Translations under genes and position numbers: made by a program | Assembly (NCBI RefSeq): GCF_001042475.2 | Contig: NZ_LECW02000012.1 | Coordinates: 124,001 to 188,000, forward strand | DNA from: Bacillus glycinifermentans | Lineage (GTDB): Bacteria; Bacillota; Bacilli; Bacillales; Bacillaceae | Length of the DNA: 64,000 nucleotides | Reading direction: 5' to 3' | Part shown: positions 7,284-14,857 of the stretch, one piece after another | Layout of the letters: the number at the start of each line of letters is the position of its first letter | Numbering within the stretch: the first letter of the stretch is position 1 | Notes under the pieces: model-generated | Seen by the model: only the letters and a program-made list of their open reading frames with translations | Database searches by the model: none | What the model was told of the DNA's origin: nothing

Positions 7284-7311
7284 AGGCGCCAAAATAGGCG
7301 TCTTTCTTTTT
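7282..7311 (+). terminator. Rho-independent terminator of the lipase operon
   Basis: AGAGGCGCC (7282-7290) pairs with GGCGTCTTT (7297-7305) with two G-T pairs, loop AAAATA, followed by CTTTTT. It overlaps the stop codon of the 103-aa gene. Confidence 0.75.
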
Positions 7312-8338
7312 GCACAACAACATGGATCTCCGTGACGATTTAGACGCTTAGAAACGCTGATTTAACGGGCTTTTCAAATGCAGAATCGAAGGGAAAGCTA
7401 TATTCATATTCGAACGTTGATTTTGACGTCCTAAACCGTCATGACCCTCCGAATTTTATCCCGTTACATCAAAAGCCAAAGTGATTTTTTGAAACGCGGA
7501 TCTAAAAACCGCCTGGAGCGCCGGCTCAGTTTTTGAGATCCCGCCCCCTCTTTTTATCCTCCGACTTTAAAATTTTGCAAGAAATGATCGGAAGTCCGGA
7601 GCCGCTTTTCTCCTTCTACACACCCCGTCCACTATTACGATATTTACTCCGATTTCTGTATATCGATGTATCTTATATTCGTTTCTAGTTTACATAATTC
7701 CCACTATAGGAAGTAGACATATCCTATAAACCGCGTAATTACTGCGTTTGTGAACTTCGTAATTTTCTCGACTATGCACGATTTTATACATCGCAATACT
7801 GGTGCGGGTTCTAGCCGTTTCACAATCGCTTTAGTCCGGTAAATTATTGCATATATTTAACTGGGTGAAGTATTGGCGCAAAGACTACCGAACTTTACAT
7901 GCGTAACATTTCGAGACATAATAAATCGTAATTATTCCGCTTTTCTTCTATTATATTGTCCGCGGCCCTTTCGATGTTACAACGCGGTCAAAACGTCAAG
8001 AATCGTAAAGTGTTTGAGGGGTCGCACGCGGTGAGGTTTCAGCTTGTGATTATGGGCAAATCGGTCATCACATTTTGTTATGAGCTTTCGTAAAATAAAA
8101 ATCGTACGCACTGATGCGTTTGGTCTTCGCAAATTGCGATGAGCAAATCTATTCCGTCACCCAATTCCGCCAGTACTGGATCTCACAGGCCTAGCCGACC
8201 TGATCTCCGTATAAAAAGGATTTAATCGTCGCACGGTGCGACAATCAAACACACTTTTGACTCAAGGAACGTTTCGAACTCCGCCAATAGCCCAACGTTT
8301 TTCACACGATTTTCACGGGCTTTTACCGTCCATGCGGC
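7312..8338. other. about 1 kb without an intact gene
   Basis: No frame longer than about 70 codons with a credible start is present. The sequence has mixed composition and many stops on both strands, as in decayed coding DNA. A 25-codon frame at 8114-8191 (MRLVFANCDEQIYSV...) resembles part of the DUF3102-like fragment further right (LIVANCDEQI). No promoter, RNA gene or IS end was recognised, apart from the palindromes listed separately. Confidence 0.6.
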
Positions 8339-8479
8339 TTGCCGGAAGCGAGAGATAGGCTCTCGGGAACAAACCAGTATAATGGTATGTTTGATAAGTG
8401 GCTTCAGCACATAGGCATGAGTAAGGAACAAGCCAATCGATTAATACAACGCTATGAATTGATTGTCGCAAATTGCGAC
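8127..8479. repeat. three similar palindromes TCGCA-N3-TGCGA
   Basis: TCGCAAATTGCGA (8127-8139), GTCGCACGGTGCGAC (8228-8242) and GTCGCAAATTGCGAC (8465-8479) are perfect palindromes around one central base. The first and third also share flanking bases (GA-GA-CA-ATCT). They may be protein binding sites, or relics of a duplicated coding motif, since the first and third also encode ANCDEQI in one frame. Confidence 0.6.
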
Positions 8480-8590
8480 GAACAGATCTTACTCGAAGAC
8501 CTCCCCGTCTCACTAACGTATGAAATCGCACGCCCATCCGCAGAGTCAACCGAACCGAAACGACGTCCTGTCCTTCTGTTTACCGGTTAG
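8339..8590 (+). pseudogene. fragment of a DUF3102-like phage/plasmid protein
   Basis: The 83-codon frame opens at a TTG with no ribosome binding site. It encodes GMFDKWLQHIGMSKEQANRL, IQRYELIVANCDEQILLEDL and PVSLTYEIARPSAESTEPKR, which is the core pattern of DUF3102-like proteins of Bacillus phages and plasmids as I recall it (W..., an HTH-like region, then LP.SLTYEI and a SAE...K stretch). Both ends of the family are missing and the frame runs into the convergent regulator gene. I read it as a truncated remnant rather than a working gene. Confidence 0.5.
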
Positions 8591-9321
8591 GAACGCGTCA
8601 ACTCATCAAAACGCGTTTCATATAACCGGTCTAACATCCGGTCCAGCACACCGTTATAATAGCCGGCAAGATTCCGAATGTGCTTGCGCTTTGTCGCAAC
8701 GAACGTATAACGTACAGCTTCCCGGCCGATTTCTTCTAGCGTCTCGGAATCATAGGCGCCCTTTAAATACGACGTATGTGCGAGGTAGATGCCGTATAGT
8801 TTGTTTGTCAGCTTCCGATCGCTTACAAACGATTCGGCCGCAGCTTTGAACGCACTATACGTATTACGTAGTAATTTATTTACGCTTTTAGGAATAACAG
8901 TTTCGCTTGCGCTTTTCGGCACGGCGGCCGTTGTCTCCGTTGGCTTGTCCGATGTTGAACGGGGTTGCATTTGCGGAGTAGCATCGTCGTTGTCAGCCGG
9001 TAAAATCACGTACATATTGGCGCCGTTGCCGCCGGAAACCGGCCTGAATTTCGTTTCCTTGCGAATGATGCCGCAAGCTACTAGTCGCTTAATTGCCCGG
9101 ATGACTGTGGTGCGGTGTCGGCCGATCAGGTCCGCGATCGATTGCAGCTTCAAATACGCGACGCCCGGCGTTTTGCAGGCATGGCGCGACAACACCTTGA
9201 GAACCTCGATAGCGGCAGGCGTTAGGGCTGATTTATTGCGGTAGATATGCGTGCGGATGGCGTCGTTAAGCTCGTCCACAGAACAGAATGACGCCATTTT
9301 AGCGGATTCTTTCGTATACAT
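8587..9321 (-). CDS. winged-helix (HTH_36-type) DNA-binding protein
   Basis: The 244-aa protein has an N-terminal winged helix at residues about 25-110: LTPAAIEVLKVLSRHA, then YLKLQSIADLIGRHRTTVIR as turn and recognition helix, then LVACGIIRKE as the wing. A low-complexity TAAVPKSASE linker follows, and then a basic helical C-terminal domain (about 145-244). This layout is common in Bacillus phage and plasmid replication or regulatory proteins. AAGGGGAG precedes the ATG. It follows the integrase on the same strand with a 159-bp gap that carries three TATCGGA motifs, likely its own operator. Regulator versus replication protein cannot be settled here. Confidence 0.7.
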   Translation of the reverse strand: MYTKESAKMASFCSVDELNDAIRTHIYRNKSALTPAAIEVLKVLSRHACKTPGVAYLKLQSIADLIGRHRTTVIRAIKRLVACGIIRKETKFRPVSGGNGANMYVILPADNDDATPQMQPRSTSDKPTETTAAVPKSASETVIPKSVNKLLRNTYSAFKAAAESFVSDRKLTNKLYGIYLAHTSYLKGAYDSETLEEIGREAVRYTFVATKRKHIRNLAGYYNGVLDRMLDRLYETRFDELTRS

Positions 9322-9383
9322 TCGGTTTTCTCCCCTTGGAGACGTACCGACCTATCGGAAAATTAGGCACACTCAAATAAGCG

Positions 9384-9412
9384 TTGACTTGAACGCTTTT
9401 TTCCGATATGAT
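9384..9412 (+). promoter_or_regulatory. strong sigma-A promoter on the plus strand
   Basis: TTGACT (9384-9389), a 17-base spacer and TATGAT (9407-9412). It fires toward the 3' end of the integrase gene, antisense to it. A hairpin AGCGTT/AACGCT overlaps the -35 region. TATCGGA motifs on either strand near 9353, 9402 and 9438 flank it, suggesting repression. Confidence 0.6.
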
Positions 9413-9417
9413 AGACG

Positions 9418-9477
9418 TAGGGTTAGGACGTTCTATCTATCGGATTTATTTCCGACGGATGGTCGTCTTTTTTTTTT
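9418..9477 (+). ncRNA. candidate short RNA ending in a T10 tract
   Basis: From the expected start about 7 bases after the -10 box, a transcript of roughly 60 nt would run to a T10 tract at 9468-9477, just before the integrase stop codon. It contains TCGGA/TCCGA (loop TTTATT) and CGAC/GTCG stems before the T tract, and no open frame. Expression is untested. Confidence 0.4.
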
Positions 9478-9480
9478 GTT

Positions 9481-10512
9481 TTAGGTTCTTTTCTTTTTTA
9501 TCGATGTCAACGGCGAAAAATCGTCGTGACTTCTTCGCATTTCCTTGGTATCCATCTGTATATAACGGCGCATTGTTCTTATATCGGCCCATCCCCCGAT
9601 TTTCTGTAAGGTGAATGGATCACAGCCATTTAAAATCATTGTTTTGGCCCATGTATGACGGTATACGTGCGCAGTAACCTTCTTATCTTTAACTCCTGCT
9701 TTTTCTGCATAGTACTTTAAACGTTTATTAAAGTGATTCGCGCCTAGAGGTTCACCGTAACTCGACAAGAAAATGCGGTCCGTCGTAAAGTGTAATTTAT
9801 TTTCGCTAATAAGTTGCAACAACAGTTTTACGCAATGTGCGGATATAGGCACTAGGCGGTGTTTTCTGTTTTTGCTTACGTCGGCATTAACTGTAATGAA
9901 CCGGCTTCTGAAGTCGATATCCCTTTCGCGAAGACTCAACAATTCCTCGATGCGAAGTCCGGAGTCTAATAGGCAGCTCATAGCGCAATAATCACGGAAT
10001 CCTACATAATCCCTTAAATTCGGTTGCCGTAATATCGCCTTGATCTCGTCGTCCGTAAAACAGTTCTTAAGGTCTATGTCCTGCCGAATCAATTTAACGC
10101 GTTCGGTCGGATTTACCTCGATCAACTCTTCGCGATCCAGGTAATTAAACAACGCTTTTATAGTTCGCAAATTAATATTAATCGTCGTGTCGGCTAGTCC
10201 TAAGCGATTATCGTCCGATTTTATAAATTTGTGTCCATGATAACGCGGCTTATCGTATTTCATGTAATTTATATAGTTCCGTAATATTTCCGTCGTTATC
10301 TCGTCAATGTATGTAATTTCATAGTTGTCGTTTAGCCAATCGGTAAAATACCGCCATGTCTTTCTGTAATCAATAAGTGTCCTGTCGCGCAACCCTTCCG
10401 TTCTTTTCCCGGCTAATGCGATCTCTAGGGCTTCGTTAAGTAGCAAACGGGGATACCCCTTTTCAGATCCCGAAACCCTTGTCGCCCTTTTGCGCTTCTT
10501 TTTTAACGCCAC
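9481..10512 (-). CDS. tyrosine recombinase / integrase
   Basis: A 343-aa site-specific recombinase. The SAM-like core-binding domain spans residues about 25-150 (TLIDYRKTWRYFTDWL ... INLRTIKALFNYL). The catalytic domain follows with Arg in SGLRIEELLSL, Lys in VSKNRKHRLVPI, HxxR in AHVYRHTWAK, a GGW motif in place of the usual GHxxx, and Tyr in MRRYIQMD, so the active site looks intact. I chose the GTG at 10512 because AGGGGAGG lies 10 bases upstream; the longer frame runs back through non-coding repeats. It points away from yutM and sits at the element's end, as the integrase of this insertion should. Confidence 0.9.
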   Translation of the reverse strand: MALKKKRKRATRVSGSEKGYPRLLLNEALEIALAGKRTEGLRDRTLIDYRKTWRYFTDWLNDNYEITYIDEITTEILRNYINYMKYDKPRYHGHKFIKSDDNRLGLADTTININLRTIKALFNYLDREELIEVNPTERVKLIRQDIDLKNCFTDDEIKAILRQPNLRDYVGFRDYCAMSCLLDSGLRIEELLSLRERDIDFRSRFITVNADVSKNRKHRLVPISAHCVKLLLQLISENKLHFTTDRIFLSSYGEPLGANHFNKRLKYYAEKAGVKDKKVTAHVYRHTWAKTMILNGCDPFTLQKIGGWADIRTMRRYIQMDTKEMRRSHDDFSPLTSIKKKRT

Positions 10513-10579
10513 AATAAAAACGCCTCCCCTAACGAATGTATTAAGATACATCGCTAAGAAAGGCGTTATTAACAACCAC

Positions 10580-10608
10580 AACGACCTAAAATTAGGGTCG
10601 TTTTTATT
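10580..10608 (+). terminator. terminator-like hairpin, plus strand
   Basis: AACGACC (10580-10586) pairs with GGTCGTT (10596-10602), followed by TTTATTT. It would stop rightward transcripts from the element before they enter yutM antisense. Confidence 0.6.
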
Positions 10609-10699
10609 TCGAACAATGACGGTTAATCGCGGATTTTCCGGCGCAATTAACAATCCTATGTGTCAGTTTCCGATTTAGATGATCGAAACATATCATCGG

Positions 10700-10728
10700 T
10701 AAACCGACGTCTTGTAAACGTTGGTTTA
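10700..10728. other. inverted repeat at the element-chromosome junction (att region)
   Basis: TAAACCGACGT (10700-10710) and ACGTTGGTTTA (10718-10728) are near-perfect arms (one mismatch) lying between the integrase and the yutM stop codon. Such repeats are typical of recombinase arm or core sites. The attachment core itself probably lies at or inside the yutM 3' end (about 10729-10790); its partner site is outside the window. Confidence 0.5.
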
Positions 10729-10742
10729 TCCAGTTTTAAACG

Positions 10743-11108
10743 TCAGCACTCTTCCGGCTTCCCGGCGTTCGCCGCCGTCCGGAATGAAGAGCCGCAGCCG
10801 CACGATGCGATGGCGTTCGGGTTGTCGATCGTAAAGCCCCCGCCCATCATGGATTGTTTGAAGTCAATGACCGTTCCGTTCATGATATCGAGGCTTTCCT
10901 GCTCGATCAGCACGGTGATCCCATGCTGAACGAATTCATTGTCATCGTCGTTTTTTTCGTGTTCAAATCCCATTCCGTATGAAAGACCGCTGCATCCGCC
11001 GCCTTTCACGCCGATTCTCAAAAAAGCATTTTCCTCTTCATGCTCTTTCATCATATCTTTTATATGAAGGGCAGCCGCTTCCGTAATTGTAATCGTTTTT
11101 TCGCTCAT
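10743..11108 (-). CDS. yutM: A-type Fe-S carrier protein YutM (SufA/HesB family)
   Basis: The 121-aa A-type carrier receives and passes on Fe-S clusters. The three conserved cysteines are present: GGGCSGLSYGM near residue 40 and SCGCGSSF near residue 105. GGAGGAGG precedes the ATG. The C-terminus (NAGKPEEC) matches the B. subtilis protein as I recall it, so the element that ends next to it has left an intact coding end. It is the first chromosomal gene to the right of the insertion. Confidence 0.92.
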   Translation of the reverse strand: MSEKTITITEAAALHIKDMMKEHEEENAFLRIGVKGGGCSGLSYGMGFEHEKNDDDNEFVQHGITVLIEQESLDIMNGTVIDFKQSMMGGGFTIDNPNAIASCGCGSSFRTAANAGKPEEC

Positions 11109-11184
11109 GAATTAGCACCTCCTCCGGATGTCATGTGCACCTCTATTATAAAGGGCCATCATTTATTTCTCAAACAGGCTGTTT

Positions 11185-12039
11185 TCAAACGTAAAATACG
11201 CCTTCACACACCGTTTCCGCCGGGCCCGTCATCATGACGCGGCCGTCGTGCTTCCAATTGATGACGAGGTCGCCTCCGGCAAGGTGGACGGTAATGTCCG
11301 TTTCCCTTTTGGCAAATCCGTTTAATATTGAAGCGACCGCCGCCGCACAGGCCCCTGTTCCGCAGGCCTGGGTGATCCCTGAGCCCCGTTCCCATACACG
11401 GAAGTGCAGCTCGTTTTCATTCTCCACTTCGACAAATTCAACATTGACGCCTTCCGGAAACCTTTCGTCTTTTTCGATCACGGGTCCCATCGTATTAAGC
11501 GGTGCCTCCTCGATATCGTTCAAATAAAAGACGATATGCGGATTCCCCATCGAAACAGCGGTTCCTCTCATTTCCCGGCCGCCGAATTCCATCGGTTCGT
11601 TGATCGTGTCAGAATCGCCGTCTCCGAGCATCGGCAGATCGGATTTGCGGAGGCGCGGCTCACCCATATCGACCGTAGCCGAAACGACTTTTCCGTCTTT
11701 TACCTCGACTTCGGCTGTCACAAGACCTGACAGAGTTTCAATGAAAAACGTCTTCTCTTTTACAAGTTTATGTTCATAAGCATATTTTGCGACACAGCGC
11801 AATCCGTTTCCGCAATTTTTGCCTTCAGACCCGTCGCTGTTGAAAATCCGCATTTTAACGGGCGCTTTGTCAGAAGGGCAGATCAAAATCATCCCGTCCG
11901 AACCGATGCCCGTGTAAACCGAGGATACTTTGACGGCAAGCTCCGGCAGCATCTCCTCAGGAAGTTTTTCTTCAAATTGGTTAACATATATATAACTGTT
12001 TCCTAAACCGTGCATTTTGGTGAAGCGAAAAAAATACAT
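11185..12039 (-). CDS. dapF: diaminopimelate epimerase
   Basis: A 284-aa enzyme converting LL- to meso-diaminopimelate for lysine and peptidoglycan synthesis in the cytoplasm. It opens with [14 protein letters not shown]. The two catalytic cysteines lie in [13 protein letters not shown] (about residue 75) and [11 protein letters not shown] (about residue 225). The ATG at 12039 follows GGAGG at 5 bases and fits the B. subtilis N-terminus; the frame continues 19 codons upstream without support. In B. subtilis the transporter gene yutK lies nearby; it is absent here. Confidence 0.95.
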   Translation of the reverse strand: MYFFRFTKMHGLGNSYIYVNQFEEKLPEEMLPELAVKVSSVYTGIGSDGMILICPSDKAPVKMRIFNSDGSEGKNCGNGLRCVAKYAYEHKLVKEKTFFIETLSGLVTAEVEVKDGKVVSATVDMGEPRLRKSDLPMLGDGDSDTINEPMEFGGREMRGTAVSMGNPHIVFYLNDIEEAPLNTMGPVIEKDERFPEGVNVEFVEVENENELHFRVWERGSGITQACGTGACAAAVASILNGFAKRETDITVHLAGGDLVINWKHDGRVMMTGPAETVCEGVFYV

Positions 12040-12124
12040 AGCGGCCTCCAACATTTTTTTATTTCTTTTAGTATAAAAGCTGAAAGGATCGGACACAATA
12101 TGATTATCCCCCGTTTTTCATACA

Positions 12125-12160
12125 TAAAAGCTCTCTGCTTCCATGAGCAGGGAGCTTTTA
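12125..12160. terminator. bidirectional terminator between dapF and yuzB
   Basis: TAAAAGCTC plus CTGCT pairs with AGCAG plus GAGCTTTTA (12125-12160) with a one-base bulge. T-rich tails exist on both strands. For the minus strand it ends the yuzB transcript ahead of dapF. Confidence 0.75.
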
Positions 12161-12204
12161 TCATGCCGGCAACATGAGAAAACGGGATCGCCTTTTGATC
12201 CCGC

Positions 12205-12441
12205 TTAGATAATTTCATTTTCTTCGATGAATTTATATATGTTTTCGACCAGTTCGGCCGGATTATCCCCTGAGACCATTTCCCCGTTTACAAGGGCGAA
12301 TAATGTCTGCATGCATTGACCGCAATAACTTAGACAGCCGTACTCGATAACATCTAAATTCGGGTCTTTCTCCAATATTTCTTTTGCCTTTTGAGAGCCT
12401 TGGGCAAGATTGCTGACGCAAAATTCAACAATTGGAAACAC
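12205..12441 (-). CDS. yuzB: DUF1450 protein YuzB
   Basis: The 78-aa protein has cysteines in VEFCVSNLA and the [10 protein letters not shown] cluster, a pattern seen in small Fe-S or redox proteins. I take the GTG at 12441 because GAGGTG lies 9 bases upstream and the length then equals that of B. subtilis YuzB; an ATG two codons earlier is too close to the ribosome binding site. Function is not established for the family. It lies between dapF and the divergent yutJ, as in B. subtilis. Confidence 0.85.
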   Translation of the reverse strand: MFPIVEFCVSNLAQGSQKAKEILEKDPNLDVIEYGCLSYCGQCMQTLFALVNGEMVSGDNPAELVENIYKFIEENEII

Positions 12442-12601
12442 TATCATTCACCTCACATCGCATTTTTATCGTACCCTAATCCTCTCCGGTTAGTCAAAAC
12501 ATTGAGCTGATGAATAAAGCTTTTGTAACATATCAATTCCATAAAAAAGTTTTACTAATTCTGTTCTCATGGTGTATTCGTAGGTTATTTTCCGAGAAAT
12601 A

Positions 12602-12630
12602 TTGTGATTTTGCATCAAATTAGATATAAT
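12602..12630 (+). promoter_or_regulatory. sigma-A promoter of yutJ
   Basis: TTGTGA (12602-12607), 17-base spacer, TATAAT (12625-12630), 84 bp upstream of the yutJ start. Confidence 0.65.
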
Positions 12631-12713
12631 TCTAGAGGGTATTTACGTAGTTTTTTATTTTTGCAATGTAAAAAGATAACTTACTTGAATCTGAGGGGAA
12701 AAGGGGAATTAGC

Positions 12714-13781
12714 ATGAGAAACTTAGTCTTGCTTGGCGGCGGTTACGGCAATATGCGCGTCATGCACCGCCTGTTGCCAAATCAGCTGCCTGATGATGTG
12801 ATGATCACCTTAATTGACAAAAACCCTTACCATTGTTTAAAAACGGAGTATTATGCGCTTGCTGCAGGAACGATTTCTGATCATCATATCAGAGTGTCCT
12901 TCCCGGATCACCCTAAATTGAAGATTGAATACGGCGATATTTCCGCTGTCGATTTGAAGCAAAAAAAAGTGCTGTTTCATGACAGAGAGCCGATTTCCTA
13001 CGACGATGCAGTGATCGGCCTCGGCTGTGAGGATAAATATCACAATGTTCCCGGAGCGGCTGAATATACGTACAGCATTCAAACGATCGACCAATCCCGC
13101 AGCACGTACCAGGCGCTCAACAATTTATGCGCTGAAGCGACCGTTGCTATCGTCGGGGCAGGTCTTAGCGGCGTGGAACTTGCAAGCGAATTGAGAGAAA
13201 GCCGGGAGGACTTGAACATCATCCTCTTTGACCGAGGGGAATTTATTTTGTCCAGCTTCCCTACCCGGCTCAGCAAATATGTTCAAAGCTGGTTCGAAGA
13301 GCACGGCGTCAACATTATTAACCGCGCCAACATTACAAAGGTGGAGGAAGGCTTCGTTTACAACCACGATGATCCGATTCGCGCCGATGTAATTGTCTGG
13401 ACCGCCGGCATCCAGCCGAATCAGATCGTCCGCGACCTTGACGTGGAACAGGATGCACAGGGCCGCGTCGTCCTGACGCCGCACCACAATTTACCGGGAG
13501 ATGAGCACGTCTATGTCGTCGGCGATTGCGCAAGCCTTCCGCACGCCCCAAGCGCACAGCTTGCCGAGGCACAAGCGGAGCAAATCGTCCAGGTTCTCGA
13601 ATGGCGCTGGAAAGGGGAAGCTCTTCCTGAAACAATGCCGAAATTCAAGCTGAAAGGCGTCCTCGGCTCGCTCGGGAAAAAAGCCGGCTTCGGATTGGTA
13701 GCTGAACGCCCGCTGATCGGAAGGGTTCCGCGCTTGTTGAAATCCGGGCTGCTGTGGATGTATAAGCATCATAACGGTTAA
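12714..13781 (+). CDS. yutJ: NADH dehydrogenase-like flavoprotein YutJ
   Basis: A 355-aa FAD-dependent pyridine nucleotide-disulfide oxidoreductase of the type II NADH dehydrogenase kind. The FAD Rossmann motif LLGGGYGNMRV is at residues 5-15, the NAD-binding motif VAIVGAGLSGVELASE at about 143-158, and the second FAD motif VYVVGDCAS at about 262-270. There is no signal peptide; the family is membrane-associated through a C-terminal amphipathic helix, here RLLKSGLLWMYKHHNG. GGGGAAAAGGGGA precedes the ATG. Whether it feeds menaquinone or serves another redox role is not shown by the sequence. Confidence 0.9.
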   Translation: MRNLVLLGGGYGNMRVMHRLLPNQLPDDVMITLIDKNPYHCLKTEYYALAAGTISDHHIRVSFPDHPKLKIEYGDISAVDLKQKKVLFHDREPISYDDAVIGLGCEDKYHNVPGAAEYTYSIQTIDQSRSTYQALNNLCAEATVAIVGAGLSGVELASELRESREDLNIILFDRGEFILSSFPTRLSKYVQSWFEEHGVNIINRANITKVEEGFVYNHDDPIRADVIVWTAGIQPNQIVRDLDVEQDAQGRVVLTPHHNLPGDEHVYVVGDCASLPHAPSAQLAEAQAEQIVQVLEWRWKGEALPETMPKFKLKGVLGSLGKKAGFGLVAERPLIGRVPRLLKSGLLWMYKHHNG

Positions 13782-13808
13782 GGTTTCGCGAATTTTTAAT
13801 TCAGGCAA

Positions 13809-13840
13809 AAAAAGCTCATCTGTCATGATGAGCTTTTCTC
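13809..13840 (+). terminator. terminator of yutJ
   Basis: AAAAAGCTCATC pairs with GATGAGCTTTT, followed by CTCATTTT. Confidence 0.8.
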
Positions 13841-13973
13841 ATTTTGCAGGCCGTTCAGCGGCTCTTTCCCTTCAATCATTCTAAAGTTTATATCCTGCCT
13901 CAGCACCGATCAGCGCTAAACACGGCTCGCATATTCAGTTTTTTTATATCAATCCATTCAAATAAATCTTCTC

Positions 13974-14567
13974 TCACAATCCCTTTAAAAAGCGCATCAT
14001 GTGCCTGAAGGCGGTTTGTGCAGACTGCCGATTGTATCTCATCGAATACGGGTCGGCAAATCCGTGCAAGCCCGCTAATTTGTGCGTCTCTATCCCTTTT
14101 TCTTTTAACGCCGCTCGCAATTCATCGACGCGAAATGACCGCTCTTCTTCTGGAAAAAACAGCATCACCGGACATGCAGGCGCCATGTCCATGTAATCTC
14201 TAATACGGGAGCCGTAGTATCCGACGATTCCGCTGACATGGTCTTCTTCACTGCACAGCCAGGCTGCCGTCGCCCCCACGCTGAAACCGATGATAATCAC
14301 TTTTTGATACCTGTTTTTCAATTGACTGATGATCGTTTTTATTTCTTGAGAGGCGTCAAAAAAACCGACATTCTCCGTGAAATGCTTGTATGCGGCCTCC
14401 TCGTCGGCATAATCGAATGTCTTTTCCTGATTGTATACACTCGGGCAAAACACGTCAAAGCCATAATCAGAAAGCGCTCGCCCAAAATCCACTATATGCC
14501 TGTTCAAGCCGTATATTTCGTGCAGTACGATGATGGCTGAATCGGAATTTTTCCGGAAATGTATCAT
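13974..14567 (-). CDS. dienelactone hydrolase-family alpha/beta hydrolase
   Basis: A 197-aa cytoplasmic hydrolase. IIVLHEIYGLNRHIVDF near residue 15 is the usual DLH oxyanion region. The nucleophile elbow is IIGFSVGATAA, so serine stands where classical dienelactone hydrolase has cysteine. The acid is probably Asp or Glu in the FFPEEERSFRVDEL region, and the base His lies in LAGLHGFADPYS. GGGAGG precedes the ATG. It stands alone, convergent with yutJ. Substrate unknown; it is not part of the B. subtilis order here as I recall it. Confidence 0.8.
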   Translation of the reverse strand: MIHFRKNSDSAIIVLHEIYGLNRHIVDFGRALSDYGFDVFCPSVYNQEKTFDYADEEAAYKHFTENVGFFDASQEIKTIISQLKNRYQKVIIIGFSVGATAAWLCSEEDHVSGIVGYYGSRIRDYMDMAPACPVMLFFPEEERSFRVDELRAALKEKGIETHKLAGLHGFADPYSMRYNRQSAQTAFRHMMRFLKGL

Positions 14568-14590
14568 ATGTAAAAGCCTCCCGTTACCTC

Positions 14591-14616
14591 AAAAAAAGGC
14601 GCCGTGAAGGCGCCAC
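14591..14616 (-). terminator. terminator of the rap-phr unit
   Basis: GGCGCC (14598-14603) and GGCGCC (14609-14614) pair around GTGAA. On the minus strand a T7 run follows (complement of 14591-14597). Confidence 0.85.
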
Positions 14617-14629
14617 AAATTGGACGGCG

Positions 14630-14857
14630 TCAGCTTAACGCCGGTTTTGCAGTTTTTTCTTTGACAGGATCGGCTGATGCAGTTCCTGTGAAGCGATCGA
14701 GAAATATCGCTCTTCCTGCAAGCTGCTTTGCGGATGAATGCTCAAGAAAAATGGCTCGTCCGGCAAACTCGGCGTCTCCTTTTGGCTGAGGCACAAAGCT
14801 GGCTGCGGCAAGGCTGGCGACAACGGCCGCTGACACGGCGGCAAACATCTTCTTCAC
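14630..14857 (-). CDS. Phr pre-peptide with two copies of the candidate signal GRAIF
   Basis: A 75-aa secreted peptide precursor. Residues 1-21 form a signal peptide (Lys-Lys start, Ala/Val-rich core). AGRAIFL occurs twice, at residues 32-38 and 47-53, each preceded by a small or hydrophobic residue pair (FA, LA). GRAIF fits the Phr pentapeptide pattern with a basic residue at position 2. In five of the seven codons the two copies differ silently, which suggests selection on the peptide. The start overlaps the end of rap (ATGA), as in other rap-phr cassettes. The tail (DPVKEKTAKPALS) is long for a Phr. Which five residues are the mature signal is inference. Confidence 0.75.
   Translation of the reverse strand: MKKMFAAVSAAVVASLAAASFVPQPKGDAEFAGRAIFLEHSSAKQLAGRAIFLDRFTGTASADPVKEKTAKPALS

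Noticed and set aside
8222-8549. Minus-strand frames of 69 and 78 codons opposite the DUF3102-like fragment
   Set aside because: They have no ribosome binding site and no recognisable protein; they overlap each other and the fragment.
10513-10653. Longer integrase N-terminus (47 extra codons)
   Set aside because: It has no ribosome binding site, contains hairpins and a terminator, and the GTG at 10512 has AGGGGAGG upstream.
1-10740. Integrative conjugative element
   Set aside because: No relaxase, coupling protein or conjugation gene is visible. Phage structural genes are also absent, so the element type is left open.
13333-13635. Antisense frames within yutJ
   Set aside because: They are long only because of GC-rich codon bias; yutJ is a well-supported gene on the other strand.
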